In this document: piece by piece, positions 24,774 to 35,689 of the stretch
How positions within the stretch are numbered: position 1 is the first letter of the stretch
Layout: the number at the start of each line of letters is the position of its first letter
Origin: Aquimarina sp. MAR_2010_214
GTDB lineage: Bacteria; Bacteroidota; Bacteroidia; Flavobacteriales; Flavobacteriaceae
NCBI RefSeq assembly: GCF_002846555.1
Contig: NZ_PJMS01000001.1
Location: forward strand, 3,844,001-3,908,000
Length of the DNA stretch: 64,000 nucleotides
Reading direction: 5' to 3'
The notes under the pieces: model-generated
What the model saw: only the letters and a program-made list of their open reading frames with translations
Databases searched by the model: none
Told to the model about the DNA's origin: nothing
Position numbers and translations under genes: made by a program

Positions 24774-24803
24774 AAAAAGCGTCCAATTTCTTGGACGCTT
24801 ATA
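24774..24803 (-). terminator. Intrinsic terminator, minus strand
   Basis: AAGCGTCCAA-GAAA-TTGGACGCTT followed by seven T on the minus strand; 250 bases downstream of the DUF3160 gene, probably ending that operon. Confidence 0.8.
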
Positions 24804-25053
24804 GTTATATCTAGTTTTTACTTTAAATCACTTCATAAAAATGCTCAAAAATAGCTACACAACGTCCTGTTTCGAATGGATAATTCATTAATCCATCGAT
24901 AATCACACTGACAAAACAGCGATTTCGGTTCGGTATGTATTCTATTTTGTGTCATTTTGTTGCACAAATATGCGACAATTTTTTAATCATAAAAATTTCA
25001 CTTCTACTTTTTCTCAAATTCTCTAGGCATCTAGAGCATAAAAGAACATAATT

Positions 25054-27456
25054 TTAATATCTAAACTGCATTTGTCCCTTTAAAGGGGTTGAGTAATTGA
25101 TAATAGGTTCAATCCATTTAGGCCTATCGGGTATATTATTGTTTTTTATTTTAGCTTTCCATTGATCATCATCAAGTATTCCTCCAGTAAACTCGTAGTA
25201 TGAAAACACACTCCCACGGGCAATATAATATTCTCCCTTTATTGGCACCACTGTATATATATCATCTGCATGTCCAACAGCTACGTTTAAGTTCGTGCCA
25301 TTATACACATAAACGTCTGCTATAAGTGCCATGGAACGCTCTCGCTCTGGTAGATGATCCGTTTCTAATAATCCGAAAAGGATATACTCTACTGTACCCC
25401 CGACATAGTGTAACCAATCATATTCTTCTCTGGTAATTTCTTTTCCTTCGATCTGCTTGTATGCCGCTGATCTTAATTTGCTTCCTAGCTCCTTTATGCT
25501 GTTTAATTCATCTTTATAAGTAGATTCGAATTCTGAAAAACCTTCCAACCACTCGACCAATTCTAGTGCTGTATCCCAAAATTTCAGGTTTGGTTCTACA
25601 TAACTATAATGCTGTGGCGGTTTAGGACCACCACCCTGACCTGACTCTGCAGCGAATGGCTTTTCTTGATAGAGTATTAAATCATGCTTAATGTGTGCCC
25701 AGGAAGCTAATGAAGTTGCTAATTCTTTTCTATTATATTCATCGGTTTTCATATAATCTGGATAACTATCTTCTTCATAGAACGAGGTCAAAGCGGTTTG
25801 AACTCCCTTGAAACCATAATTATGATCCCAATCATCAAAAGTTTTAAATTGTTCTTCAAGTTTATTCAGTCTTACTTGGTAGTCAGGCCAATCATTATTT
25901 TCAGTATATTCATTTATAAGAATGTTTTTGGCAGTTTTATTATTAAACACTGCAGGAATGTCAAGGCCATTTGGAAAAGGTCTTTTAGATTTACTTCCAT
26001 CAATATGAATCAATTTTGAAAAAATATCGCCACTAATTGAATAGGTACTAGATAAGAAAAATACTCTTTTAGCTTCCTTCTCTGTAGTTTGAAAAGATGC
26101 TCCAAATACCTTTTTAATTTTTTCTTTATTCAACTTGTTCAATTCCTCTGTAATCAACGCTACATTTTCATCAGAAAGTACTTCAGTAAGATTTTGGCCT
26201 GTCAATAACTGTATTATATCCGAAAGAGAAAGATTATCTTCTCGCCCAGCTAATTTTTCAATAGTTGAAACATATTGCTTGTATGCTTTATGTAATTTTT
26301 TATCATTTTTAATTACATAGGCAAATGTTATCAATCCATTCAATTGTTCTCTGTTATTAAGATTTATTCCATTAAGACTAATCCATTTAAACCCTTTGAA
26401 ATACTTCTTAAGTATTTCGCTTTTAGTGTAATGCCCTCGTGGTTTTAACTCCTGATAATCGACAAAATCATTCGGTATGAATGCTGGTCTCCCCTTTAGT
26501 TTATCAATATTATTTTTTTCACTATTGAAGATTGATTTATAAGATTGAGGAATATACACACCATTCTCCCCCATAGTATATTGTGCCAAGGCACTATACA
26601 TTTGTGCCCATTCTATAGTAGGTTGGAATTTTACATACGATTCTGTTGTAGATAATTCATTTAGTTTTTGTGATGCTAGATTTAAGATGTTTTTTAGTTG
26701 ACCGTACATATAATTTTCATCAAGTTTTTCTATACTTCTTGAAAAATACTTATGTAAAATAAATAGGTATAAGTCTGTAGTGATATAATGAGGGATGTAT
26801 TGATATGCATTCTCATCATATGCATAAAATGGCATTGATCTATTTGCATCTACAATACTAAAATTCTGACTCTTAAAATCCTCTTGAACTTTTTGAGGGA
26901 CTTTTTCGAATTGTTTTAGGTTTACAATCAAATCTGAATTATATAATTGTAAATCCCCTTTAGGTATCGTTTCTTGTTTTTTTCTCTTATTCTCTTCCTC
27001 TAGAATATTGTTTATTAAGTCATTTTCCTTATCACTTAACATCACCTTAAAATCATCTACATCAAATATTGGCATATACCATTTGAAACGATTAAAATAA
27101 CCTCGTAAAAAACCATCATTAAAGAGGTGTCCATTTCGAGCATATACTTCATTTCTTAATAATCTTAACTCGTCATATGACAACTTGGATAAATCAGTAG
27201 AATACTTTATTTGATCACCAGAGTGATATTCCATTCCTTGCCAATCATAAAACTCCTTGATATGTGGTAGCTCATAATACGCTTTTAAATATTCTTTATT
27301 TTGACTCACCTCGGTATTGGAGTTTTCGTCTGATTTTGGGTGCTCTGCTTTAACCTTGTTTTGTTTTTCTTCTTGAGTCTGTACAGCCTTTTTCTTACAT
27401 CCGAATACAAGGGAAAGAAATATCAGAGAGAAAATGATAATTTGATTAGTTTTCAT
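25054..27456 (-). CDS. YARHG and DUF3160 domain lipoprotein
   Basis: An 800-residue lipoprotein (MKTNQIIIFSLIFLSLVFGC, lipobox VFGC). Residues about 85-135 form a YARHG domain (LRLLRNEVYARNGHLF...RFKWY). The rest is a DUF3160 protein: YIPHYITTDLYLFILHKYF early and SWAHIKHDLILYQEKPFAAE, HYSYVEPNLKFWDTALEL later. Function of DUF3160 is unknown; it is anchored in the envelope. The start overlaps the upstream CapA-type gene by 11 bases, so the two form an operon. No visible link with the RNA-repair genes around it. Confidence 0.82.
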   Translation of the reverse strand: MKTNQIIIFSLIFLSLVFGCKKKAVQTQEEKQNKVKAEHPKSDENSNTEVSQNKEYLKAYYELPHIKEFYDWQGMEYHSGDQIKYSTDLSKLSYDELRLLRNEVYARNGHLFNDGFLRGYFNRFKWYMPIFDVDDFKVMLSDKENDLINNILEEENKRKKQETIPKGDLQLYNSDLIVNLKQFEKVPQKVQEDFKSQNFSIVDANRSMPFYAYDENAYQYIPHYITTDLYLFILHKYFSRSIEKLDENYMYGQLKNILNLASQKLNELSTTESYVKFQPTIEWAQMYSALAQYTMGENGVYIPQSYKSIFNSEKNNIDKLKGRPAFIPNDFVDYQELKPRGHYTKSEILKKYFKGFKWISLNGINLNNREQLNGLITFAYVIKNDKKLHKAYKQYVSTIEKLAGREDNLSLSDIIQLLTGQNLTEVLSDENVALITEELNKLNKEKIKKVFGASFQTTEKEAKRVFFLSSTYSISGDIFSKLIHIDGSKSKRPFPNGLDIPAVFNNKTAKNILINEYTENNDWPDYQVRLNKLEEQFKTFDDWDHNYGFKGVQTALTSFYEEDSYPDYMKTDEYNRKELATSLASWAHIKHDLILYQEKPFAAESGQGGGPKPPQHYSYVEPNLKFWDTALELVEWLEGFSEFESTYKDELNSIKELGSKLRSAAYKQIEGKEITREEYDWLHYVGGTVEYILFGLLETDHLPERERSMALIADVYVYNGTNLNVAVGHADDIYTVVPIKGEYYIARGSVFSYYEFTGGILDDDQWKAKIKNNNIPDRPKWIEPIINYSTPLKGQMQFRY

Positions 27457-28879
27457 TGGCTTTAATTTGATTTGTAGTTGTTAGAGCGAATCCAAAGTCA
27501 TCCCATTCATACATTCTTTGATGCTTTTTTCCTTTTTCATCAATTTCTATAGTAGTAAGATAGTTAATACCTTCCATACTATAAATGTCAAAATCCTTTA
27601 CATCGTCAATAAACTTAGTCCCCAACCAAAGTGGCTGTAAGATTTCATTCTTATACGAATAGATGTTAATCCTTTTTTTCTTCACTGGATCAAAATTAAC
27701 CTTTTTACTAATACCTAAGAGAATATCAATAGTTCCATCATTGTTTATATCTGAAAATTGCATTTCTGATAAATCACCGTGTAATCTTATAGTACTTGGT
27801 TGGTCATTAGGATTATATACTGTCAGTAAATCATTGCCCGATTGCAATCTTTTTATTGCAGTTATCTTTTTATCGACTGAGGACACCCATAGAGTAGTTT
27901 CTTCTTTAAAGTCTACTTCTTTGAGGGGTTTCAGCATCCAGCCATCTTTCATTTGCATGGCACAAACTCCATTAGAAATGGATATATATTTTCTTATATC
28001 GGAAAACTGGTGTTCTTTATCAACAAAAGAAGGAAAATACCTTTCGATCTTTATAGGTTTAATATTTATATTTTGAATCTTGTCGGTAATTTTAAATTCC
28101 AAAGTGTATGAACAATTTGTATTTGGAAGGTATGCGTCGGCTAGATAATTTCCTAAACTATAAAAAACCGGAACATCATTAATAAACTCTATAGTTTGCA
28201 CTACATGTGGATGATGTCCAACAATGCCATCCACCCCCAAATTCACCAATTCTTTTGCTAATTCTCTCTGCCACTTCTCGGGGGTTGGTTGTAATTCTAA
28301 TCCCCAATGAATATAGATAATCAAAGGGATTGACGGATTATTAATGACAAAAGATGTAACACTATTTTTTAGCTTTTCAATTGATGAAATACATAATGCT
28401 TCATTATGTATAGTTAGCGAAGCAGACAGTACGGCACAGGAATACTTTCCTTTGGTTAGTATTTTTGGTTCACAGGTATCTCCAAGAATACCTAGATTAC
28501 ATCTCTTAAGTGTCTTCAAAGTATCTTTAAAACCATCTTCACTATAGTCATAACTATGGTTATTTGCTATAGAAACGTGAGTGACACCATTTTTATATAA
28601 CAAAGTAGCTTTTTCATTATCGACCTTAAAATTAAATATATCATCCTGACTACTGTCTGAAGAAGTAAATGTACCTTCATAATTAATGATAAAAAAATCT
28701 TTTGATTTTACTTTTTGTAATGCATTTGTTAGCAATGAATCACCATGAAGCCTCATCTGATCTTGTACTCCTCTATCTAAAATGACATCTCCCGTAAATA
28801 GTATACTCATTTCTGACTTCTTGCTTTGACAAGAAGTCAGAAAAATGGTCAAAAGCAATAAGGTTTTAGTAAAATACAT
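27446..28879 (-). CDS. CapA-family (PGA_cap) lipoprotein
   Basis: A 477-residue protein with lipoprotein signal (LLLLTIFLTSCQSKK). Residues about 25-260 are a CapA/PGA_cap metallophosphoesterase-like domain: ILFTGDVILDRGVQ, FIINYEGTF, VSIANNHSYDYSEDG, YIHWGLELQPTP, GVDGIVGHHPHVVQ and VPVFYSLGNYLAD. The C-terminal 200 residues include a repeat with NNDGTIDILLG, like FG-GAP/VCBS units. CapA relatives take part in polyglutamate export; the role here is unknown. Confidence 0.85.
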   Translation of the reverse strand: MYFTKTLLLLTIFLTSCQSKKSEMSILFTGDVILDRGVQDQMRLHGDSLLTNALQKVKSKDFFIINYEGTFTSSDSSQDDIFNFKVDNEKATLLYKNGVTHVSIANNHSYDYSEDGFKDTLKTLKRCNLGILGDTCEPKILTKGKYSCAVLSASLTIHNEALCISSIEKLKNSVTSFVINNPSIPLIIYIHWGLELQPTPEKWQRELAKELVNLGVDGIVGHHPHVVQTIEFINDVPVFYSLGNYLADAYLPNTNCSYTLEFKITDKIQNINIKPIKIERYFPSFVDKEHQFSDIRKYISISNGVCAMQMKDGWMLKPLKEVDFKEETTLWVSSVDKKITAIKRLQSGNDLLTVYNPNDQPSTIRLHGDLSEMQFSDINNDGTIDILLGISKKVNFDPVKKKRINIYSYKNEILQPLWLGTKFIDDVKDFDIYSMEGINYLTTIEIDEKGKKHQRMYEWDDFGFALTTTNQIKANEN

Positions 28880-28937
28880 TTAATTGATATACTGAACTTT
28901 AAATTATAACTCTGGTTAATTTCTTATTTCATTGTAT

Positions 28938-29130
28938 TTATTTTCTATAAAACCCAAAAGAAAATGCTATGGACTCTTCATAAATAAAACTTTCCAAATG
29001 TACATTATATTCAATAGGTGCATTGAGTTTTTTCATAACTTCTATTATTCGATACAATTTGGTTTTTAAATTCCTAATCGAAAAGCAAAACCTACTGGTG
29101 AACCCGCTATCTGTACCTCTCTATGATATC
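28938..29130 (-). pseudogene. Decayed copy of the small HTH gene
   Basis: Closely similar to 18710-18949 (shared CTATAAAACCCAAAAG, AAAACTTTCCAAATGTA and following bases) but with small deletions around 29070 that break the frame, and no start. It is a relic of a second HTH gene. The gap 28880-29135 contains nothing else. Confidence 0.7.
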
Positions 29131-29135
29131 TAACA

Positions 29136-29360
29136 TTAGGCTTCCCACCACAATGTTTTTTTATACAATGGAAATTCTATTTCTTCTCCCAATAATTTCT
29201 TCCGTAGTATATTTTTACACTTGCTGCGATGTTTTTGTCTTAAATATCTTCGATACTCCCAAGAATTACTTTTCCACCAAATTTTGGCACTTTTAGTTCT
29301 CTTTTTTCTTTTGTGGCTTTTACTATAATTGTAAAACTTCTTGTTCTCATAAGATTTCAT
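29136..29360 (-). CDS. Very basic 74-residue protein next to rtcB
   Basis: Sequence begins MKSYENKKFYNYSKSHKRKK and is about 40 percent Lys/Arg with many Trp and Tyr (AKIWWKSNSWEYRRYLRQKH, TLWWEA at the end). Such charge and aromatics suggest RNA binding. It follows rtcB by 78 bases on the same strand and may be co-transcribed. No family name known to me. Confidence 0.6.
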   Translation of the reverse strand: MKSYENKKFYNYSKSHKRKKRTKSAKIWWKSNSWEYRRYLRQKHRSKCKNILRKKLLGEEIEFPLYKKTLWWEA

Positions 29361-29437
29361 TTTGTATTAAGTTTAAAAATTAAAAAACTTAATACAGAGT
29401 TCCTTTCTTGATTTGCATACTTATTGTTTTTAGAGTT

Positions 29438-31665
<2,228 letters not shown>

Positions 31666-31681
31666 ATTACATTGTTTTTTG

Positions 31682-31886
31682 TCCCTCTTCTCAGATTCGA
31701 ACTGAGACTTTCGCCTTGGCGAACAGATTGGCTCTAAATGCGCTTCCCTACTTTGATTCTTGTTCATTTCGGTGCTTCTGCAAAATCTATTCGTTAATAA
31801 GCGTATCATTAACGACATCATCCAATCACTCCACGGTTACGATCTAAAGTCTTTTACCGTAGCTCTTCCTTTTAAGCTAAAGAGGG
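31682..31886 (-). tRNA. Split tRNA with long intron
   Basis: 5' part: CCCTCTT-TA-GCTT-AAAAGGAA-GAGC-T, stem ACGGT/ACCGT around an 18-base loop, GGAGT. 3' part: CTCAG-TTCGAAT-CTGAG, AAGAGGG, A73. The acceptor pairs perfectly over 7 bp although the halves are about 120 bases apart. AGT is present at both joints, so the insertion is at the variable-loop/T-stem border. The insertion has an 8 bp hairpin TCGTTAAT/ATTAACGA. The large anticodon loop hides the anticodon (ATCGTAA would give CGU, Thr); a second small insertion is possible. Confidence 0.65.
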
Positions 31887-31905
31887 GTTGCTTATAATTC
31901 AGGAG

Positions 31906-31941
31906 CAAATATTACGCTTAAGTACGCAATCAATTTGCGTA
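31906..31941 (-). promoter_or_regulatory. Island operator/promoter 3
   Basis: TACGCA-ATCAATT-TGCGTA at 31923-31941, then 13 bases and TTTG on the minus strand (31906-31909). It drives the split tRNA and 236-residue gene, and lies 34 bases from the start of the divergent WYL gene, so one protein here could control both directions. Confidence 0.75.
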
Positions 31942-31980
31942 GATAAAAGATAATGTCTATTTTTCGACAAATATTTGATC

Positions 31981-33003
31981 ATGGCCCTCAACAAAAATGC
32001 ATTGATACGCTATAAAACTCTAGATAAATGCCTACAAAACAACAATCGGCAATGGACACTTGATGATCTGATAGAAGCATGTTCTGATGCTTTATACGAA
32101 TATGAGGGTAGAGATATCAATGTAAGTAAACGAACTGTACAATTGGATATTCAGATGATGCGTAGTGATAAATTAGGATATAATGCACCTATTGAAGTTT
32201 ATGATAAGAAGTATTATCGATATGAAGATGAAGATTATTCTATCACAGATATCCCCTTGACAGAAAATGATATGAATGTACTTTCTGAAACTGTTGAGAT
32301 GCTAAAGCAATTTAAAGATTTTTCACTATTCTCAGAACTTGGTGGCATCATCCAAAGATTAGAGGACAAAGTATATACTGAAAAAACTCATCAATCATCA
32401 ATTATTCATCTAGATAAGAACGAGAAGCTAAAAGGTTTGGAACATCTTGATACATTATATCAAGCAATCCTTAAGAAAATAGTATTGAAAATTACGTATC
32501 AATCCTTTAAAGCTAGAAATGCTTCAGAGTTTGTGTTTCATCCTTTTATCTTGAAAGAATTTAATAACAGATGGTTTTTAGTGGGAAAGCCTAATGCAAA
32601 GAAAAAGCAACCCATCGTTACTCTAGCGTTAGATAGAATCATTAGTATCGATTATGATACTCTTATACCCTATATAGAAGAAAATTTCAATGGTGATGAA
32701 TATTATAAAAATACTATAGGAGTTAGTGTATTAAATGATGAACAATTACAAGAAATCATCCTGAAAATTGACAGAAATAACACCCCTTATGTGATTACGA
32801 AACCGTTTCATCATTCTCAGGAGATTGTAGAGAAATTAGAGGATGGTAGCACCATTTTTAAATTGCGTGTTCATTTGAATTTAGAATTTGAACGTATGAT
32901 TTTAGGATTTGGAGAAACTATTGAAGTGATAGAACCAAAACAGCTTAGAAAGCGATTACGGAAGAAATTAGAAAAGACTTATCGATTATATAATGAAGTT
33001 TAA
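31981..33003 (+). CDS. WYL-domain transcriptional regulator
   Basis: 340 residues from ATG 31981 (another ATG is 6 bases earlier). N-terminal HTH region (LIRYKTLDKCLQNNNRQWTL, RDINVSKRTVQLDIQMMRS), a WYL-type domain around residues 140-220 (LKITYQSFKA, VFHPFILKEFNNRWFLVGK) and a C-terminal WCX-like extension (VHLNLEFERMILGFGETIEV). WYL regulators sense nucleic-acid-like ligands and often control defence or RNA-repair genes. It is divergent from the tRNA/236-residue/rtcB unit and is the natural candidate for the TACGCA operators. Confidence 0.88.
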   Translation: MALNKNALIRYKTLDKCLQNNNRQWTLDDLIEACSDALYEYEGRDINVSKRTVQLDIQMMRSDKLGYNAPIEVYDKKYYRYEDEDYSITDIPLTENDMNVLSETVEMLKQFKDFSLFSELGGIIQRLEDKVYTEKTHQSSIIHLDKNEKLKGLEHLDTLYQAILKKIVLKITYQSFKARNASEFVFHPFILKEFNNRWFLVGKPNAKKKQPIVTLALDRIISIDYDTLIPYIEENFNGDEYYKNTIGVSVLNDEQLQEIILKIDRNNTPYVITKPFHHSQEIVEKLEDGSTIFKLRVHLNLEFERMILGFGETIEVIEPKQLRKRLRKKLEKTYRLYNEV

Positions 33004-33893
33004 TTTATTTCTTAATCAAAAAAAAACGAATTAATTTAATAAGCTCAATGCTAACCGAAGATGGCACCATAAATCTAAATACCTTTTAAAAAATCAGAGA
33101 GTTTTATATAAAAATAATCACAAAGCACAGATAAGGTACTCTGTGATGTTTACTTTACTCCTTTCTATTCTTGAAATGTGAATGCCAGTGTCATTATATA
33201 CATCTTCTTGTGAACAGATATCATAACACCGTTAGTTGTTTTATATCGATAGTAATTATGTAAAAGTCAATTTGCGAATCTCTAGTTTCATTGTAACTAT
33301 AATGCAGTATTATGTAAAATAGCCGCTACCTATGCGCTCGATTGCTGTTTATAAATCGCGTATTTGGTTAATCATACGTAAAAAAACTTTTTATGCAATT
33401 CTCGTAAGCTTGCCACAAGAGCATAAATTTTAAGAAATCGACTTTTTAGGAGATTCACGAACACATTTGAAGTTTCTGCAAATAATTAAATGTGTGAGTA
33501 AAAATAAAATTCTATGCACTTGTTATATGTAGAACTTCAATTAATCTTTTTTTTCTTATTTTAATTTCTTTTGTCTTGAAACAAAAGAAATCGACTTTAG
33601 GAGATTCACGAACTCCAATAAAATATTATCGCATGAGCTAGACAAAAAAATAAAAACTGCATATAATTTTGGAAACATTAGAACTCGTTAACATTGCTTT
33701 GAAAACCTATTTATAATTGAAACTCTTAAGAAACTGTACTACTAAATCCCTGAAATATGCACGCTCACTCTACCTTGTTGTTTCAGCAAAATTTTATGAG
33801 ACCAATTTTAGCATCTAAGCTTTAGGTTAAATTTATACAAAAAAAAGAATGAACATTCATTTTTTTGTATATTTGCATATCAATTATAATAAA
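33004..33893. repeat. Repeat module copy B without cargo gene
   Basis: Contains the right arm of the 6428-6608 palindrome (33215-33320), TCGTAAGCTTGCCACAAGAG, and both GAAATCGACTTT..AGGAGATTCACGAAC units (33434 and 33587) only 150 bases apart, where copy A holds a GIY-YIG gene between them. The first 150 bases after the WYL gene show a hairpin CACAGA/TCTGTG (about 33130-33153) and nothing else. Confidence 0.65.
33848..33875 (+). promoter_or_regulatory. TetR operator and -7 box
   Basis: AATGAA-CA-TTCATT (33848-33861), a palindrome typical of TetR operators, is followed by TATATTTG (33868-33875), a perfect -7 box. The TetR start codon is 18 bases further. Autorepression is very likely. Confidence 0.75.
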
Positions 33894-34472
33894 ATGGCCA
33901 AACTTCAAAAAAGTATAGATAAACGAAATGCACTTGTTAAAGCAACGATAGAATTGGTTAACAATAGTGGTTTTCATGCAACACCAATGAGTAAGATTGC
34001 TAAAATGGCAAACGTGTCACCTGCAACTATCTATTTGTATTTTGAAAACAAACAAGATTTAGTAAATCAAACTTATATAGAAGTAAAAGCTAAATACACA
34101 GCATATGCTTTTAAAACTTATAATGAAGACATGCCTATTGAAGAAGGTTTTGAACTCATATGGAAACGTATTGCAGACTTTAAATTTAAACAGTACGAAA
34201 ATGCAATGTTTTTAACTCAATGTGATAATACACCAATGATTGATGAAGAAAGTCGACAAGAAGGTATAAAACATTTACAACCACTACTCCACCTTTGGGC
34301 TCGTGGTAAAAAAGAAGGTATTATAAAGCCAATCTCAGATTACCTATTGTATGCCTATGCTATAAATCCATTATCGTTCTTAATGATATCACAAAAACGT
34401 GGAGCAATCAACCTAGATAAAACGCTATTGGAAGAAGCCTATCAATCTGCCTGGAACAGTATAAAACTTTAA
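33894..34472 (+). CDS. TetR/AcrR family regulator
   Basis: 192 residues from ATG 33894 (MAKLQKSIDKRNALVKATIE); an in-frame ATG at 33849 lies inside the operator and upstream of the -7 box, so it is not used. HTH: HATPMSKIAKMANVSPATIY with LYFENKQDL. It heads an operon with DoxX, nitroreductase and alcohol dehydrogenase genes, a pattern often controlled by electrophile- or quinone-sensing repressors. Confidence 0.88.
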   Translation: MAKLQKSIDKRNALVKATIELVNNSGFHATPMSKIAKMANVSPATIYLYFENKQDLVNQTYIEVKAKYTAYAFKTYNEDMPIEEGFELIWKRIADFKFKQYENAMFLTQCDNTPMIDEESRQEGIKHLQPLLHLWARGKKEGIIKPISDYLLYAYAINPLSFLMISQKRGAINLDKTLLEEAYQSAWNSIKL

Positions 34473-34542
34473 CAGAAAAAATTATAACATCAATTAACCA
34501 CAAGATAGTGGCAAGATTGTGCACTACTTAAACGTATACTAT

Positions 34543-34983
34543 ATGAATACAGATTATAAAAAAACAAGTGTCATTCAAAATATCTTGAGAATTCTATTAG
34601 GCGCTTTTATGTTCTATGCTGGAATAGGACATTTAACTTTCCTTCGGACTGAATTTCAATCACAAGTCCCAACTTGGATAACAACAGATAAAGGGTTTAT
34701 GGACTTTATTGTATTGGCGTCAGGAGTTGTAGAAATTATTTTTGGGGTTCTAATGATTTTTGGAGGTAGATTAAAAGTTATAACAGGTATTGTATTGGCA
34801 ATCTTCTATATCCTTATTTTCCCAGGAAATATTAATCAATATGTAAATCAAATTGATTCTTTTGGTTTAGATAATGATAATCAAAGGTTAATTAGGTTGT
34901 TTTTTCAACCCGTTTTAATTATTTGGGCTTTATGGTCAACAGGAGCTCTAAAGTATTTAATGAGAAGAAAATCAAAGCAATAA
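34543..34983 (+). CDS. DoxX-like integral membrane protein
   Basis: 146 residues from ATG 34543 with four membrane helices (ILRILLGAFMFYAGIGHLTF, FIVLASGVVEIIFGVLMIFG, VITGIVLAIFYILIFPGNIN, FFQPVLIIWALWSTGAL). The AGIGHLTF segment after helix 1 is the DoxX/DUF4870-like mark. Members are found with redox enzymes; function unknown. Second gene of the operon. Confidence 0.75.
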   Translation: MNTDYKKTSVIQNILRILLGAFMFYAGIGHLTFLRTEFQSQVPTWITTDKGFMDFIVLASGVVEIIFGVLMIFGGRLKVITGIVLAIFYILIFPGNINQYVNQIDSFGLDNDNQRLIRLFFQPVLIIWALWSTGALKYLMRRKSKQ

Positions 34984-35025
34984 CTTACTCAATAAAATTA
35001 AAAAATTAGTAATAAATTAATTAAC

Positions 35026-35658
35026 ATGGAATTATTAGACAAATTGAACTGGAGATATGCTGCAAAAGCAATGAATGGAGAAAAAGTATCTCAAGAGAAG
35101 ATTGACAATATTATTGAAGCTGCTCGTTTAGCTCCTACATCAAGTGGTTTGCAGCCTTTTGAAATAATTGTGGTTAAAAATCAAAAGATTAAAGAACAAA
35201 TTAGACCAATAGCTTGGAACCAATCTGTAATTACCGACTGCTCTCACCTACTCGTTTTTGCTGCGTGGGATACCTATACAGAAGATAGAATTAACTATAT
35301 GTTTGATTTAACGAATGAAATTCGCGGATTTAAAAATGAAGGTTGGGAAAACTACCGACAAATGTTATTGAAAATGTATCCACAACAAGATGCCGAAATA
35401 AACTTTAATCACGCTGCTAAACAAGCATACATCGCTTTTTCGCAGGCAATTATTGCTGCTGCTTACGAAGGTGTAGATGCAACTCCATTAGAAGGATTTG
35501 AAGCAGATAAATTAGATGAAATTTTAGACTTAAGAGCAAAAGGTTTACGTAGTGCAGTGATGTTACCAATTGGTTACAGAGATACAGATAGCGATTGGTT
35601 GGTTAATCTTGTAAAGGTCAGAAAAAGTACAGAAGATTTAGTAACAGTAATAGAATAA
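35026..35658 (+). CDS. Nitroreductase-family NAD(P)H oxidoreductase
   Basis: A 210-residue flavoprotein of the NfsB type: ELLDKLNWRYAAKAMNGEKV, AARLAPTSSGLQPFEIIVVK (FMN phosphate contact), IAFSQAIIAAAYEGVDATPL, GLRSAVMLPIGYRD. It reduces nitro compounds or quinones with NAD(P)H. Third gene of the TetR-headed operon, consistent with detoxification. Confidence 0.88.
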   Translation: MELLDKLNWRYAAKAMNGEKVSQEKIDNIIEAARLAPTSSGLQPFEIIVVKNQKIKEQIRPIAWNQSVITDCSHLLVFAAWDTYTEDRINYMFDLTNEIRGFKNEGWENYRQMLLKMYPQQDAEINFNHAAKQAYIAFSQAIIAAAYEGVDATPLEGFEADKLDEILDLRAKGLRSAVMLPIGYRDTDSDWLVNLVKVRKSTEDLVTVIE

Positions 35659-35689
35659 TTACAAGAACAACAGATTAAAATTCAATAAT

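Larger units (their letters stand above)
24271..25053 (-). other. Upstream region of the tRNA array
   Basis: A 780-base gap without a convincing gene. It holds two minus-strand terminators (listed separately), a short hairpin TCCGTT-TTTC-AACGGA (24651-24667 region) and AT-rich DNA. The array promoter must be in the last 40 bases before tRNA-Lys or read through from upstream; no clear TAnnTTTG box was found. Confidence 0.4.

Noticed and set aside
31666-31821. Longer N-terminus for the 236-residue protein
   Set aside because: The extension is the 3' exon and intron of the split tRNA.
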